A DNA stretch of 64,000 nt from assembly GCA_020137815.1 (NCBI GenBank), contig CM035350.1, positions 8,526,712-8,590,711 on the forward strand, read 5' to 3'. Shown here piece after piece: positions 9,976-22,400 of the stretch. Position 1 is the stretch's first letter. Every line of letters begins with the position of its first letter. The position numbers and the translations under genes are program-made. This DNA is from Hormiphora californensis (taxonomy: Eukaryota; Ctenophora; Tentaculata; Cydippida; Pleurobrachiidae). The notes beneath the pieces are model-generated. The model was not told the DNA's origin and searched no databases. It saw only the letters and a program-made list of their open reading frames with translations.

Positions 9976-12900
9976 TCAGTTTTCATTGAGCAGTGAAGAT
10001 GAACAGTGGGGACACGATTGAGAGCTGTTATAACACGCCCGGTGCATTAGCCCGTGACACTGGGGGCAACTAGCCATGCTGTATACTGCTTCCTTGGAGA
10101 AGGGAGCCAGAAGGGGTGGCTCAGAACATACAGCACAGTAAAACTTGGTGTTGGTACAAGTTGTACAGCTCTGGTAGTGTGCCTCAAACTGAGCCACAAT
10201 GACCTGCAACTCAGGAAGGAGGATCTCACTGTGAGCGTCCTTCAAGTCCTGTAGGGTGTACCATTTACTGGTGTCGATAAAATGTTGCCGTTCCTTCAGC
10301 TTTAGACAGAGTTCCTCTTTGAGTGCCCTGGAACACTGGACAAAGTGAGCTTTGTACAGGATCACACTCTCACGGAGTTTCCTGATCTCGGCCATCACCG
10401 GGACACCCTTGAACAGCCCCGGATTGAGCATTTCAACGTTGAGGTAGTCCCGGGTTTCTAGATACCGCAGAATTTCAGCGGATTGGAGGGCGATGGAGCG
10501 GGGTTTGAAGTCCCAGTTGTGGATCATGCGAGCAGGGATGGGGTGGGGTGTCCTCTTGTGACAGTCAGAACAGTAGTATCGACCCGTATAGTCGCAGAGG
10601 TACACTTTAGAACCTGAAAAGGGGGGAAAGGATTCTTGTTAGACAACGTTTCTGGAGATAGGAATAGGACATTACTGGACAGAAATGAAACAATTGAAAT
10701 TCATAACAGCTTGAGCTGAAAATAACTTACCACTGTAGCTAATCTCCGTTCCACAGTCAAAACAGGAGTAATTCTGCTGGTGGAGTCCATATGAGGGTGT
10801 AATTTTAGTGATCAGTTTTAGAGAGTCTCTGTTAGCCAGGGCACAATGACGGGTCGCATCATTCAGGCATGTTTTGTGGAGGATTACACCACATACCCTA
10901 CACAGGTATGCAGCCTTTAGTTTCCTGTAAACAGCACCCCCACACTTCCCACAGTACCCACTCAGTTCAGTGGACCGGACAAAGCGATGACCCAGGACTG
11001 TCAGCTCCTTGTCAGGGTTTACTGTGGGGTCTGTGGAGTTACTGGAATCCGATCCAGTCGAATTCAGTTCGTGCTCTTTCTGTCGCAGTCGCACTAAAAT
11101 GTCTATCTCCCTCTTCTTTACAGCCTCATCTGTAGCGTTCTGAATCTTGTGTTTCTGGATGTTGATTGCCTCGCTCAGCTCACCAGCGGGTGGGACAGGG
11201 TTTTCCAGCTGGGGGATAGGAGCATTAGTCAGGTGTTAAAATCATATTATATTCAATGAATATAATATATTCATATAATATTCAGCACTCTATAGCAGCA
11301 AAACACACGTGACCCCCATTATATATTTGCCCCCACCAGGAGAAAAGCACGCACACTGACACGCTAAAAGCAGCACTTACTACTGAGGTAGGATCTACTT
11401 GCACTCTAGCCTACAGGATTACAGGGTATTTCATAGCACAGTAAGGGTGTTTTATAATGATCGAAACACAATCAGGGGTACTGCAGGGGTTTTGTGGACA
11501 TGGGGGGTGGGGGGAAATAGGGGGAACGAGTTGTTGTTCACTTACAATATCAATATTGAAGTGATTTCCGCTTGATCCAGATACGTTACCACCAGGTCCA
11601 GGGGATGTCTTGGAGGTGTTCTGAAACGGGTCAACATGTGTCAGCCAACTGTGTACAACGCACATATATTGTTAGTAGGGGGAGGGGTGTAGCATAGTTT
11701 TGTCTTGTCATTTCACATGTGTGAACTATTGTGTGACTGACAATATAATTCACGACCTCCACCTGTTTTTCATCCCACTTAAATCCGGTATTCATGTTTC
11801 ACCAATAAAGGTCGACAACAATATGATACACATGTGTATAATGGTGCACATGTTCTATAAATAGCACCTGCATCCAGCTGACATAATGTGTCACATGTGG
11901 AGGGGGGACTGGTTCAGTGATCAGATCAGCAGTGCCCCCTCGTTTACATGCTTGGTTTGATTCTGTTTGTTTCTTGGTCCCCCTTCACTCCATACGTTAC
12001 AGCTGTCTCAAACTAGAGCCAACTCAGTCAAACTGTTCATTGTGTAAATAATTCCCTCTCCAGACTTTCCTAACCGATCCTACTACTTTAAGTGTTAGTT
12101 ATAATTCCCTCTCCTAAATAATCACTGTCTTTCTCTAGGCTCACATGGTGGTTGAATGAGGCCAATTCATCTGTTATCAATAACTGTTTTGGCCATAATA
12201 TTCCCCCTAGCTGTACTTGGTTGGTTGATAGCTTTACCTCTATTGCTCCTAGTTGTCCCCCTAATTATTATCTGGATACTAATCTGTATGCTAATTATTG
12301 ACTGCACTGAAAACCAAAAGGACAGTGAGGTATATAATTTGTTTGACAGCTTTTTCATGTCCCGTTTCTTTTGGTCTGCTCTTACTCCAACTGAAAAATC
12401 ACTGAGTCTTTTTTAGGAATAACTTAAGTCGGATATAAACACTGAATGAAAAACATAGCAGTTGGCCTAGCAGTCGCAGCGCTTGTGGTCCTATTCCCCC
12501 TTGCCGTCCTAGGGATAATTCTCCTCCTGCCCCTTTGGGTCCTTCTTGTTCCAATAGTCCTGGTCTGGATCCTTGTGTGCTTTCTATTTGCTAACAGCAA
12601 CGCTAACGAACGAGAATTCCGTAAATACCGAAAGGTACGAAAACACCACGCTGTGTTACCATGGCAACCGTTCATGTGTTACCATAGGAACAAGAAGACT
12701 CCAGCAACTAACTCCCCCATCTTCCCTTCTAGGAAAATCACTAGCCTCCAGGGATCATGGCATTCGGAGATTTCTTCAAAAAGAAGGAGGAGGGTGAGGA
12801 GGACAAAAAGGAAGATGAGGAACCAAAGGGACCCCCCGTGGCCGGATATCGTGGTCTGTGGGGTGAGAATGGTATGATGGCACTCTTCTGGGCGATGATC

Positions 12901-15900
12901 ACCTTCCCCCTTGGTTTTGTTGGGTTGCTCCTGCTCAGTCCCACCTTCATCTTTATCTTGCTCCTCTCTATTGTCCTCTTCGTTACTGGAGTGGTGCTGA
13001 TCGAGTTGGAACAGAGGGAACCCGAGGTTAGTATCCATTCTTGAGCTATGGCGCCGAAATCGCAAGAACAACCCCCTGTTGTAGATGTTGTTATCAAGCC
13101 ACACCATTATCACACATCACATGCCCCGGGCCCCCTCCCCAGAATTTAGTATCCTCTCCACCCCCTCCCCCCCCCCCCCCACAAAACCACACCATCACAT
13201 GCCCCCTCCCTTCTTTGTAGGTATTCCTGTACTTTCAAGAGAAGTGCGAGGCGTGGTTTGACTCTTTTGACTCCAATACAATCGCGATATCACCACCACC
13301 TACACAACATATTGTACCTACAGGTACCCGACCACGAGTGGTCCCATCGCGTTAAAATCAGAGAGGACCCCCCGGAGGAAGAGAAGAAGGGAGAGTAAGG
13401 AGAGAGATATATACTGGACTGCGAAAGTAGGGATTGGACTGCTTGATAGTAAGGAGATCATATAATACTTGACTGCGAGGGATTGGACTGAGAATCTTTG
13501 AATTGTTGTCATACGGACCGACGGACAGTGTGAGCAAATCTGTATTGTGGACTGTGTATGTGCGTGTGTACTATTAATGAACCAAGTTGGAGATTTTGTA
13601 CATGCAATTTTTACCACCAATCAAATTGACGTAGTGATAGTATGAATAGCACCGGTGGGGGGGGGGGGGGGGGCGCGGACACGTGGGGAGTATTATAAGG
13701 GCCCATGATCCCCATTCCCCCACCAGTCTCAATATAATTCTCCTAATAAAGTACTAACCGGTGTTGATGATGATGTCTGCATGTATTTGGAGATATCAGA
13801 GAAGGGAGGACAGGATCTAGATACATGGAATACAGCGTCATCATCAGCAGAATCCTTGTTGCAGTAGTCAATAACGAGAGCGTTACAGCAGGCACAGTTC
13901 TCTGTACACAGCTCTAGTAGAGACGAGGAGTTGGGACTTCTGAAAGGTGAGGGGGGGGTGAGATTAGAGGGAATTATGGACTTCTGAAACGTGGTGGGTG
14001 AGATCAGATAGAAGTATACTATAGGGATAAGGAATTGGAACTTCTGGTTTCTGAAACGTGAGGGGTTGAGATCAGATAGAAGACAGAAGTATGTAGGGGC
14101 GAGGAAACGTGACTTCCGAAACGTGGAGGGGGGGGGTTGAGATCAGGGTGTCAAATGTATTCCCCACAATCGGAATGTGAGTGTTATCTTCACATTCCAT
14201 TCACAAAAACCAGTCACGTTACAACAACTAACCCTGTTTGTTCGGGTGGTTTCGGGTGTTCACACTCATGTTCCTTGATAACACGTCGCTGCAACCACCA
14301 CCACATATCCTTACTGAGGGACAACCACTGGGTAGCATTCTCGTATGTGTAGGCGGCAGTGGCTCGAGTTGCTCCCATTATATAAGGATCTGGGAGGGAC
14401 CGGCCTCCTCACTTGATACTGGGATCTCATCAGTTAGGGCATCATGTAGCTTCAGCTAGGGATGTGAGACGTTCACTGCGGGGTTCCACTGGAGGGGGAA
14501 TGTTGCCACGGGAGAAGAGACGGTAGATAGAGGAACCCAGGGAGTGGGGCTCGTAGGGGCTGGATGATGTTAGGGGCTGCTCCAGGGGAATCTCTGCACC
14601 AGCCATACCTGTAATAGGAGAGTTAAATTCTGCAGGAACTATTTTATTCGTTCTGCAAGAGACAAACAGAGATGAGGGGGTCCATCTGACAAGACTTACT
14701 AGGTTCAATATGCTGTAAAACACCTTCTGTGTTATCAGAGTTGGAACTGGGGGTAAGGGATTTAGCACTCCCCTGAGAATCTTCCATCTCCTCTGCATAA
14801 GGGTCTGCATAAAGGTCATCGTGGGAGGGGAGTATACTATCATCATCATCATCTACCCTCTGCACAAACACCTCCTCTTCACCTTGTTTCAACTGAAATA
14901 TTGAGAGGGTTACTGATCCCTCCTTCCTACCAGAGATCAATAACATTTTGAAATTCTATCTTTTACTTTGGGCACTAGAATATTAATCTCACCTCGGACG
15001 TCTGAAGAGAGTTGCCCATGGATTGTCTCAGCTTGTAGACGTCATCATCACATATTGCACCGTCCTTTTCACTCACGGGAAGAATATCTGGGAGGAAAAA
15101 GATATTGGTAATAACACTACAAGTCCACCAATGTCAATGTGACTGGACAGCACCCTCATGACAGCACCCTCATGACAGCACCCTCATGACAGCACCCTCA
15201 TGACAATGGGACAATGTGTAAATGGACAGCACCCTCTTGACATGGGACAATGTGTAAATGGACAGCACCCTCTTGACATGGGACAAAGTAACCACACAGC
15301 ACCCTCATGACATGGGACAAAGTAACCACACAGCACCCTCATGACATGGGACAAAGTAATCACACAGCACCCTCTTAAGATGGGACAATGTGTGACTCCA
15401 CACAGCTCCCTCATGACATGGCACAATGTGTGACTCCACACAGCACCCTCTTAAGATGGCACAATGTGTGACTCCACACAGCACCCTCTTAAGATGGGAC
15501 AATGTGTGACTGGACAGCACCCTCTTGACATATGGGACAATGTGTGACTCCACACAGCTCTCCGTACCCCGGGTATTGAAAATATTGAAGGTGTCTTGGC
15601 AGTGTAATTGTTGCTTGGTCAATAGGGTAGGCGTTAACCACAGATCCATGACAGAAACTAGAAAAGCGTACGGTAGAATCAGCTGACAGCAAATGCACCT
15701 TCGCACGACATACACCGTAATTCAATGGGTGAATGAAGGAGAGAGAGACTGAGATAGAAAGAGAGAGAGAATGAAGAGAGAGAGAGAGAGAGAAAGAGAG
15801 ATAATGCTTGTCCACGAAGGGAGGGTCTCGCGTTACAGTCTGAGCACGTGTGCTGGTATAAAGACAGAGACTGTGAGAGATAGTATGAGAAAGAGAGAGT

Positions 15901-18900
15901 GTGTCACATACTGCGGGGGAGAGAGACACTATGGAAGTAAAGAGTGAACAGGAATGATAATCTAAGGAAGATAAAGAGCTTCACAACAACTGCCAACAAG
16001 TTTAAAAATAGCTTTTTCAAACAAGTATCCACTGTACCAAGATGTGTTCTTACTTACAGAGCTGCAGCAGAAGGGTGAGCTAGAACGCAGCAACGTCTGG
16101 AGGAGGAGGGAACAAGAGAAACAGTTTGGAGAGAGAGAGAATTGGCGGAGAGAGGAGGGATTAATTTGACCATAACAGGACTGAAATCAGAAAGATCAGG
16201 GACATTGGTATTTTTCTAATCACCAAGGGGCGCACTTTGATTACCCCAATACCACACTGTGGACATCATCACCACCACACCTACAACACCCCCATACATG
16301 GCACATGTGTGTTGATTAGAAGAGAGGCAGAAGAGAAACTATGGCGTGAATGAAATCCCCAGAAAGTGATCATGAAGTGAATTCCCCAAAGAGGGATAGA
16401 GACTAGAGATAGAGATAGAGACTAGAGAGATAGAGACTAGAGAGATAGAGATAGAGAGATAGAGACTAGAGAGATAGAGAGAAATTAGTTTCCAAGAAAA
16501 GGGAATGTACCTACCTAGAATTACGTAGTCTAATACATTGTCATTGTATTCCGTCTCCAGAATACGATCCAAACGCCAATACATATCTTAAACAGTAGAA
16601 CTAATAAAACCAAGGTTTGTTACAATTGCAAAGCATTATATTTTCTAGTACAATAATTGGCTTGGAAGACTAATATGAAGTCCAGAAATGGTAATATTGT
16701 AACGGAATATGACGCTGCTATCGCCGTGAGAGCCGCTGCAAAAAAAGCTGAGATTCTGTCTTCACACATACGCGGTGCAGAAATAGTGCTACAAATTACA
16801 GATACTCTGAGAGACAGAGAGAGAAAAGAGAGAGTAGAGACAGGGAAAGAGAGAGTGTGTGCAACAGATTTAATGAGAATAGCGTGTTATATGTCATGAC
16901 ACCTAATTATGTGCTAATCAAATTAATAATCACACCCTTGTTTGGTACGTGATCTAAACCTGATCAGGGTTTCCGTTACTCGATCAAAAAGTAATAACAA
17001 GGTTTCCGTCACACACAGCCCTGTGAACGGTGGGGGCTGGGTGGGGACAGGCAACTAACAAAAGCCTTGTGAACCGTGAACCGTGGGCCCTCAGTAGTCA
17101 ATACAACGGTGGGGGTAGGCCCTCAATACAACAGATGGGGAATGATGGTACATCATACAGCTAGCAACGCTTTTTATATGATCTGTTACATAATCAAAAG
17201 TGGGTAGCCAAAGCAAATTATAGGGACGAAAGGGTGACATTTTTGGCAGCAGTCATCCATGATAAGATATTAGATCACACTGTATCACGGTTCTGTTTAT
17301 CTCTCATGAAAAGAATCTATAATATTAAGGGGGTCACACGAATCTGAATTATAGGGGAGGGTAAATATGTATGCTTCATTTTCGGTTGTTTGTGGTGAAC
17401 TCGTGATATATCACAGATAAGAAACGGATTTTGTGACGTCATGACAAACAAAGAACGGTGCCAAAACCATGGTCCCCACGAGACAGTATAATCTCTTACC
17501 TGGCAAGGAGGAGTTGATAACATCAGGATTCCCATCAGGTTCCACTTCAGAAGTAGGGTAAGGGTTATTACAAGCACCGTTACCACTAGTTACAGCAGCG
17601 TTATCAGTAGTTACAGCATCGTTACCACTAGTGACAGCATCGTTACCACTAGTTACTGCACTGTTATCACCAATAACAGGCAGGTTATCAGTCACCACTA
17701 AGTTATCACCAGCCAAGTTATCACCAGCTGTCTGTTGAACTTCTCCAGTTGTAAGATCTCCAGATACATTCCACCTCTCAGCAGCAACTTCATCAACAAC
17801 TTCATCCACAATTGCAGTAGCCACACTTTCACAGATAACATCTAGTGCACCACCCTCCTCCATACTGATATCACCATCATCACTAGGACACCCTTCTTCT
17901 ACAAGGGGTACTGTCTCCTTTTCCAGAGGAATTGTATCCTCAACTATTGGGATTGTCTCCTTTTCCAGCAGAATTATCTCCTTTTTCATCAGGGGGATTG
18001 TGTCCTCAACTATTGGGATTGTGTCCTCAACTATTGGGATTGTCTCCTCAATTATTGGGATGGTCTCCTCACTTTCTAGAATTGATTTCATTATGCTTTC
18101 TCCCACCTCCTCCGCACACTCAAGAGCTGCTTTCTCCTCCGACAGGGACCTCTCTAAAAAGTCAACAGGACTCGACCCAGAAAGGTCCAACACATCCACA
18201 GAACTAGTGTGGTGCTCTTCTTCTTGGTAGGCTGCGTCCTGGTTGACAACCTCTAGAACAGTCCTGAAACTCTCCTCAGATTGTATTGATTGTTGAGATG
18301 TGACGTGTTGCACTAAATCTGGTTCAGCTGGGATGTCCGGGGATGGAGCCAGAGTTGAGGTACTTCCCTCAGATAAAACTGTGTCAACCTCCCCAGTAAA
18401 TTGGGACATATCCGTGGCACTTGGAGCGTTCTCATTGTCAAAGGATTCGGGGTTAAAGAGGACTTTACAGCCACGTTCTGTCACCTTGGAGATGAGGCCA
18501 ATTATTTTAGTAACCATCTGCACATCGTTTAGCAGTGCATAACTTTCGTAGTACTTCCTGAAACACATATCATTGATTGGATTGTCTTTTGATTCAAGCA
18601 TGAATTACTTACTTTGCGATTCCTTCATCTGATATGAGTTGAAAATAACTTTGTAACGTTGACTCATTAGTTGTTAACCGTATCCATGCTCTTATTTTGC
18701 CCTGGTCAGTCTTGACTACACCGCCTAGCAGTGATATATCTTCAGTGATTTGGGACGACGATACCTCCTTCAGAATATTCCAGATATCTTGAGACTCCGA
18801 GCGCCATTTGAAAGTCCTGGTAAAACAATCAAATTAACACATCATTGATATTGTTTGATGTTTGATGGCATTCTTACCTCTTCTTTAATCCGAAGTATAA

Positions 18901-19105
18901 CAAAACTTCAATACGACGGCAGAAATCGACATGCAAAACAGGATTGTCCACTCCATGAATCAACTGTAAGAAAAGCAATGTGTTATGTAATTACTACGTC
19001 CTAAGTAAATTAATTGCCCCAGGACCTTACATTATGGACGGATGATGTTAATTTGGACAGTAGAAAAAGCTTGTAGTCATCTTGGATCTCACTTCGACCT
19101 GGCAT
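9976..19105 (-). CDS. RUN domain - acidic repeats - C1 - Rubicon-homology protein (PLEKHM1/DEF8/Rubicon-like)
   Basis: Minus-strand exons: 19105-19031, 18963-18878, 18816-18613 and 18557-17500 encode a RUN domain (FCRRIEVLLYFGLK, GKIRAWIRL, KKYYESYALL), then about 300 acidic residues with repeats such as TIPIVEDTIPIVED and AVTSGNDAVTSGN. Possible 16586-16515 and 15682-15568 follow, then 15087-14993, 14892-14700 and an exon from 14608. Exons 14371-14233, 13939-13759, 11620-11546, 11208-10731 and 10613-9976 are phase-compatible with each other. They encode a C1 zinc finger (HRFVRSTELSGYCGKCGG) and the DEF8/Rubicon-type zinc domain (CDYTGRYYCSDCH, PARMIHNWDF). This family works at late endosomes, lysosomes and autophagosomes and commonly binds Rab7. 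The exon from 14608 runs into a TGA near 14448 and the 15682 exon is out of phase with the next, so there could be two genes, a RUN gene and a DEF8-like gene. The RUN and C1/RH ends are firm. Confidence 0.7.
12156..13355 (+). CDS. Small membrane protein locus with three homologous hydrophobic exons, nested in an intron
   Basis: Three exons, 12156-12329, 12446-12634 and 12757-13026, each start with ATG and encode a related hydrophobic block (FPLAVLG then LP, LLVVP or LLLS and a second apolar run). Each ends at a phase 0 donor. The exon at 13221-13355, after TTCTTTGTAG, starts in phase 0 (VFLYFQEKCEAWFD) and reaches TAA. The third exon plus this one gives 134 residues: an acidic and lysine-rich cytosolic head (KKKEEGEEDKKEDEE), two membrane segments and a short tail. 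The first two could splice to the same last exon as alternatives, or be duplicated genes. It lies antisense inside the intron between 13759 and 11620 of the RUN/Rubicon-homology gene. Family not recognised. Confidence 0.5.
13356..13758. other. Non-coding intronic stretch with 17-base poly-G run
   Basis: No gene is seen. A GT then about 17 G residues occurs at 13656-13673, and a C-rich run at 13163-13181 lies just upstream of the stretch. Both are potential G-quadruplex tracts on opposite strands. Confidence 0.5.
15130..15560. repeat. Minisatellite of 30-38 bp units abutting an exon of the RUN gene
   Basis: Units share ACAGCACCCTCATGACATGG or ACAGCACCCTCTTAAGATGG followed by GACAATGTGTGACTCCACAC or GACAAAGTAACCACAC, about twelve copies. 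The array ends against the candidate exon at 15682-15568 and fills the intron to 15087. Frames read through it are shadows of the repeat. Confidence 0.75.
16600..17499. other. Intronic stretch without recognised content
   Basis: Large intron of the RUN gene. A plus-strand frame at 16657-16899 has no homology or splice support. Short degenerate direct repeats around CCGTGAACCGTGGGCCCTC are visible near 17000-17110. Confidence 0.4.
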
Positions 19106-19593
19106 GATACATGTTAAGTAAGTAAAATGAACAATTCATTCACATGTCGTTCAGGTTTAGCAACTTATTCACAGTTCGTTCACAGGTGTTGCAAGCAAGA
19201 TTTCTGAACTCACCGAGCGTATTTTTCCTCATCAATCAGGTGATACCATTGTCTCTGTTCGTGTTATACACTAAAACATCTAAGAGTAGTTCGTGTTATA
19301 CACTAAAATATCTAAGAGTAGTACATACATCTGTTGTCGAAAAGTGGATATCATTTTCTACGGAGATATCAAAAACTGCGTTCGTATTTCATTTAATTAA
19401 CAAATGTGAAAAGGCCGAGGCAGGGAGATGTGGAATTGGGTGCCGAGGATTTTCAGTTTTGCTTACAAGTTTACAAGTTTACAAGTTTACAAGTTTACAA
19501 TTAAAGTTTTATTTATAAAGAAACAGGCCTTCCCTGAATGGGTCCACCTAAATAAAATCAAGTTGAAAAACTATCCCTTCACACTCACACTCA

Positions 19594-20175
19594 TCAGCAC
19601 AGCACAGCACATTGAGGCGAAAGGTCATTTGGAAGTGGCGGGTACCCTCTGACTGGAGGACGATCGTGAAATCCTGTCAAGTAATTGCCCAATGATGATT
19701 TGAACTGATTCAAGCTCACACAAGAATTGACAGCAGCAGGTAGAGTGTTCCATAAATGAGCTGCTCTTGGACCAAATGAGCAGTGAAATTGATTAGCTCG
19801 TTTCGTTTCTGCTCTATAGGGGTAAGGTGGTGGGACTATCCGCATACCCAGTCTAGCGTGCTGTTGAAATACTAGGTTGGCAGAGTTAGGTACAAAACCA
19901 TGAATCGTCTTCCACACATGAATCAGAATGTAGCGCTGTCTCCGACGCTGAAGGGACATAAGATTGAGCAATTTCAGTCTATCCCAATGCTCTTGCAAGA
20001 AGGTCCTTAAAATTGAATTAAACTGAGATTTTGGATTTAATTCTAGCATCAACTGGAAGAAAGTGTAGTTGCCGCCTGAGGTCTGTGTCGTAGCCGGATA
20101 TACCGGGTGGCATCGTTGTAAGTGTGACCCGTTTTGTCTGACACTTGATAGAAGTTTAGCGACCTTCTTGCCCAT
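19594..20175 (-). pseudogene. LINE reverse transcriptase C-terminal fragment (CR1/Jockey-like)
   Basis: 193 residues with NLMSLQRRRQRYILIHVWK, LWNTLPAAVNS and DRPPVRGYP. They match the end of a non-LTR reverse transcriptase ORF and resemble the second fragment at 23160-23983 closely. The 5' part of the ORF is gone, as expected for a 5'-truncated insertion. Downstream is a short A/T tandem near 19465-19500 (ACAAGTTT repeated). Confidence 0.75.
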
Positions 20176-20217
20176 AACCCAAGTTGTTGAGAAAACTAGT
20201 GTCTAGAGGTGTGAAAG

Positions 20218-20461
20218 GGCGCCGTTACGATCTGGGTGTTTGGTGGCCTGTTTACAGACCTGTGTGCACTGCCAAAAAAGTTGATTCACTAAAATGGCTC
20301 TAACCGCCAAACCACTCAACCGTTTTGGCTAATTCAAAGTTTATCTGGTATGAAATTTCAAGGCCTAACCCCAACCGAAACCCCAACCCTAACCCTACTT
20401 TAGCCCTAACCCTAAAAAACCATGTCAGCACTCACGAAACACCCAGATTTTAACGCTGGCC
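20218..20461. repeat. Copy A of a 240-bp repeat with telomere-like CCCTAA core
   Basis: It begins with GATCTGGGTGTTTGGTGG and ends with the inverted counterpart CACCCAGATTTTAACG. The interior has degenerate AACCCTAACCCTA units. Copies B and C lie at 20471-21574 and 22160-22397. Confidence 0.7.
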
Positions 20462-20470
20462 CAAAACGTT

Positions 20471-21574
20471 GGGCGCCGTTATGATCTGGCCTGTTTACAG
20501 GTGCACGCTGCCAAAAAAGTTGATTTACTAAAATACAAATACAAATACAAATACAATTATAATTTATATCCCGCTTTTGGGCCTATGCATTGTTAGTGCT
20601 AGGAGGACGCCGTTTCAATCAGTCGATTGAAGCAACGCACCCACCACTAACAAGCCTTCTAAAGCGGCTCTTATAGGATTATAAGATCCTAAAGGCCTTA
20701 AAAAACCGTCGGCAGTCATTCGATATAATATATATAAATGTAAGTAGAAAATAAGGGTTATAAAATATCTAATTAAGAAATAGCGTAATTAATTCGTTGA
20801 GTGATTAAGTAGTTAGATAATTGAGAAATTAACTAGTTAGATAATTGATAATTAACTAGTTAGATAATAACTAGTTAGATAATTAACTGTTGATTAATAA
20901 GTACATAGTGTAAATACTAAGTAAGTAGTATAGTTTAATAATTAATTCAAGTAAAAGGCTAGTGATCTAAAAAGGAGGCGAATAGCTAAGTAATTAGTTA
21001 ATGGATAAAGTAACTGTAACAGGATAACCGATAAGGTAATACACACTAACCATATTAATTGCTATATAAGGTTATGATCTAATAAATGGCCTATGGAAAA
21101 TTCTAAAGAAGCTGGTAATAAATTAACGAATAACGAGGTAGAAAAATAAAAAGCAAGAGACCAGAGGTCAGTCAGATAGGTTAAATACAAAGCTGTTAAT
21201 AAATTAATTAATTGGAGCGGTAAAAAATAAAAAGGTAGGAGGCCAGTGCAATGGCCAGTCAGAATAAGTTAATTAATGCGGTTGGGTTTAAAATTTAATG
21301 TACGATAAAAACGTTAAGCTAATTAAAATAAGCTGTAAGATAGATAACTGTACTAGACGTAAGTATTTAGGTTATAATTTAAAGTAATTTTAAGGTAAGC
21401 TCTAACCGCCAAACCAATCAACCTTTTTGGCTAATTGAAAGTTTGTCTGGTAGGTAATGCCAAGGCCTAACCCCAACCCAAACCCCAACCTTAACCCTAC
21501 TTTAGCCCTAACCCTGCAGGGCCCTAAAAAACCGTTTGTCAGCACCCACAAAACACCCAGAATTTAACGCTGGC
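20471..21574. repeat. Copy B of the CCCTAA-core repeat, split by an 865-bp insertion
   Basis: The left part 20471-20534 and the right part 21400-21574 together match copies A and C. They are separated by an A/T-rich insertion at 20535-21399 that begins with ACAAATACAAATACAAATAC and contains TATCCCGCTT, a word also seen at the 3' end of the LINE near 40160. The insertion is probably the 3' tail of a minus-oriented LINE relative. Confidence 0.6.
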
Positions 21575-21781
21575 CCAAAACGTTCGGATCGTGTCACGTC
21601 CGCTCATTTTCTTTCTTTTTCTTTCTCATCTCTTTACGACGCCAAACGGGACATAAAAATGGAACGCGCGAGTTTTATCCGGATTAAGATGGAAAGCGCT
21701 GCCGAATGGAAGCCGCGCGCGGCGGTGAATATACAATCGATCTTTGGAATTGGCTTTTCGAGACTTCGGGGGGCGCCGTTA

Positions 21782-21998
21782 TATACTCGGATTTTTTGAA
21801 ACTGTCACCCCCCTGAAATAACAAAATTTGTCATATCTCCGGTTCCTGATAAGATAGAGACTTGAAATTTGGAGGTTCGGAAGAACTTAGCAAGATCTTC
21901 GTAACTTCCAAATTTCAAGTCTTTATCTCATCAGAAACCGGACTTATGGTCATTTAAAGAAATTTGAAAACTCTAGGGGGGTGACAGTTTCAAAAAAT
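21782..21998. mobile_element. Short foldback (MITE-like) element
   Basis: TTTTTTGAAACTGTCACCCC near 21794 is inverted as GGGGTGACAGTTTCAAAAAA near 21976-21997, and an inner stem pairs GACTTGAAATTTGGA with CCAAATTTCAAGTC. There is no coding content. Confidence 0.65.
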
Positions 21999-22007
21999 CC
22001 GACTTTA

Positions 22008-22153
22008 CTCCATTTTTTTTCAACTGTTCACCCCCCAAAGTCGTGCGCGGAATTGTTTTGCGCGTCTATCACATGTTAACGTGTAGCGCGCGCAGCGTAA
22101 ATTAAAATATCGCACGCGCACGAGTTGGAGGGTGAACAGTTGAATAAAAATGG
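22008..22153. mobile_element. Short inverted-repeat element
   Basis: CCATTTTTTTTCAACTGTTCACC at 22011-22033 faces the inverted GGTGAACAGTTGAATAAAAATGG near 22131-22153. The inside is GC-richer (CGCGCGCAGCG). No gene. Confidence 0.6.
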
Positions 22154-22159
22154 ACTTTA

Positions 22160-22397
22160 CGATCTGGGTGTTTGGTGGCCTGTTTACAGGTGCGCGCTGC
22201 CAAAAAAGTTGATTCACTAAAATGGCTCTAACCGCTAAACCACTCAACCGTTTTGGCTAATTCAAAGTTTATCTGGTAGGAAATGTCAAGGCCTAACCCC
22301 AACCCAAACCCCAGCCCTAACCCTAACCCCACTTTAGCCCTAACCCTAAAAAACCGTTTGTCAGCACTCACCAAACACCCAGATTTTAACGCTGGCC
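22160..22397. repeat. Copy C of the CCCTAA-core repeat
   Basis: Same boundaries as copy A: GATCTGGGTGTTTGGTGG at the left, CACCCAGATTTTAACGCTGG at the right, with CCCTAACCCTAACCCC inside. It abuts the 438-bp inverted-repeat element directly. Confidence 0.7.
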
Positions 22398-22400
22398 GAC

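Noticed and set aside
15184..15715. Cys-rich repeat proteins
   Set aside because: Frames through a minisatellite; only the segment near 15568-15682 may be an exon.
16657..16899. 80-residue plus-strand ORF
   Set aside because: Low-complexity Arg/Glu end, no homology, lies in an intron of the RUN gene.
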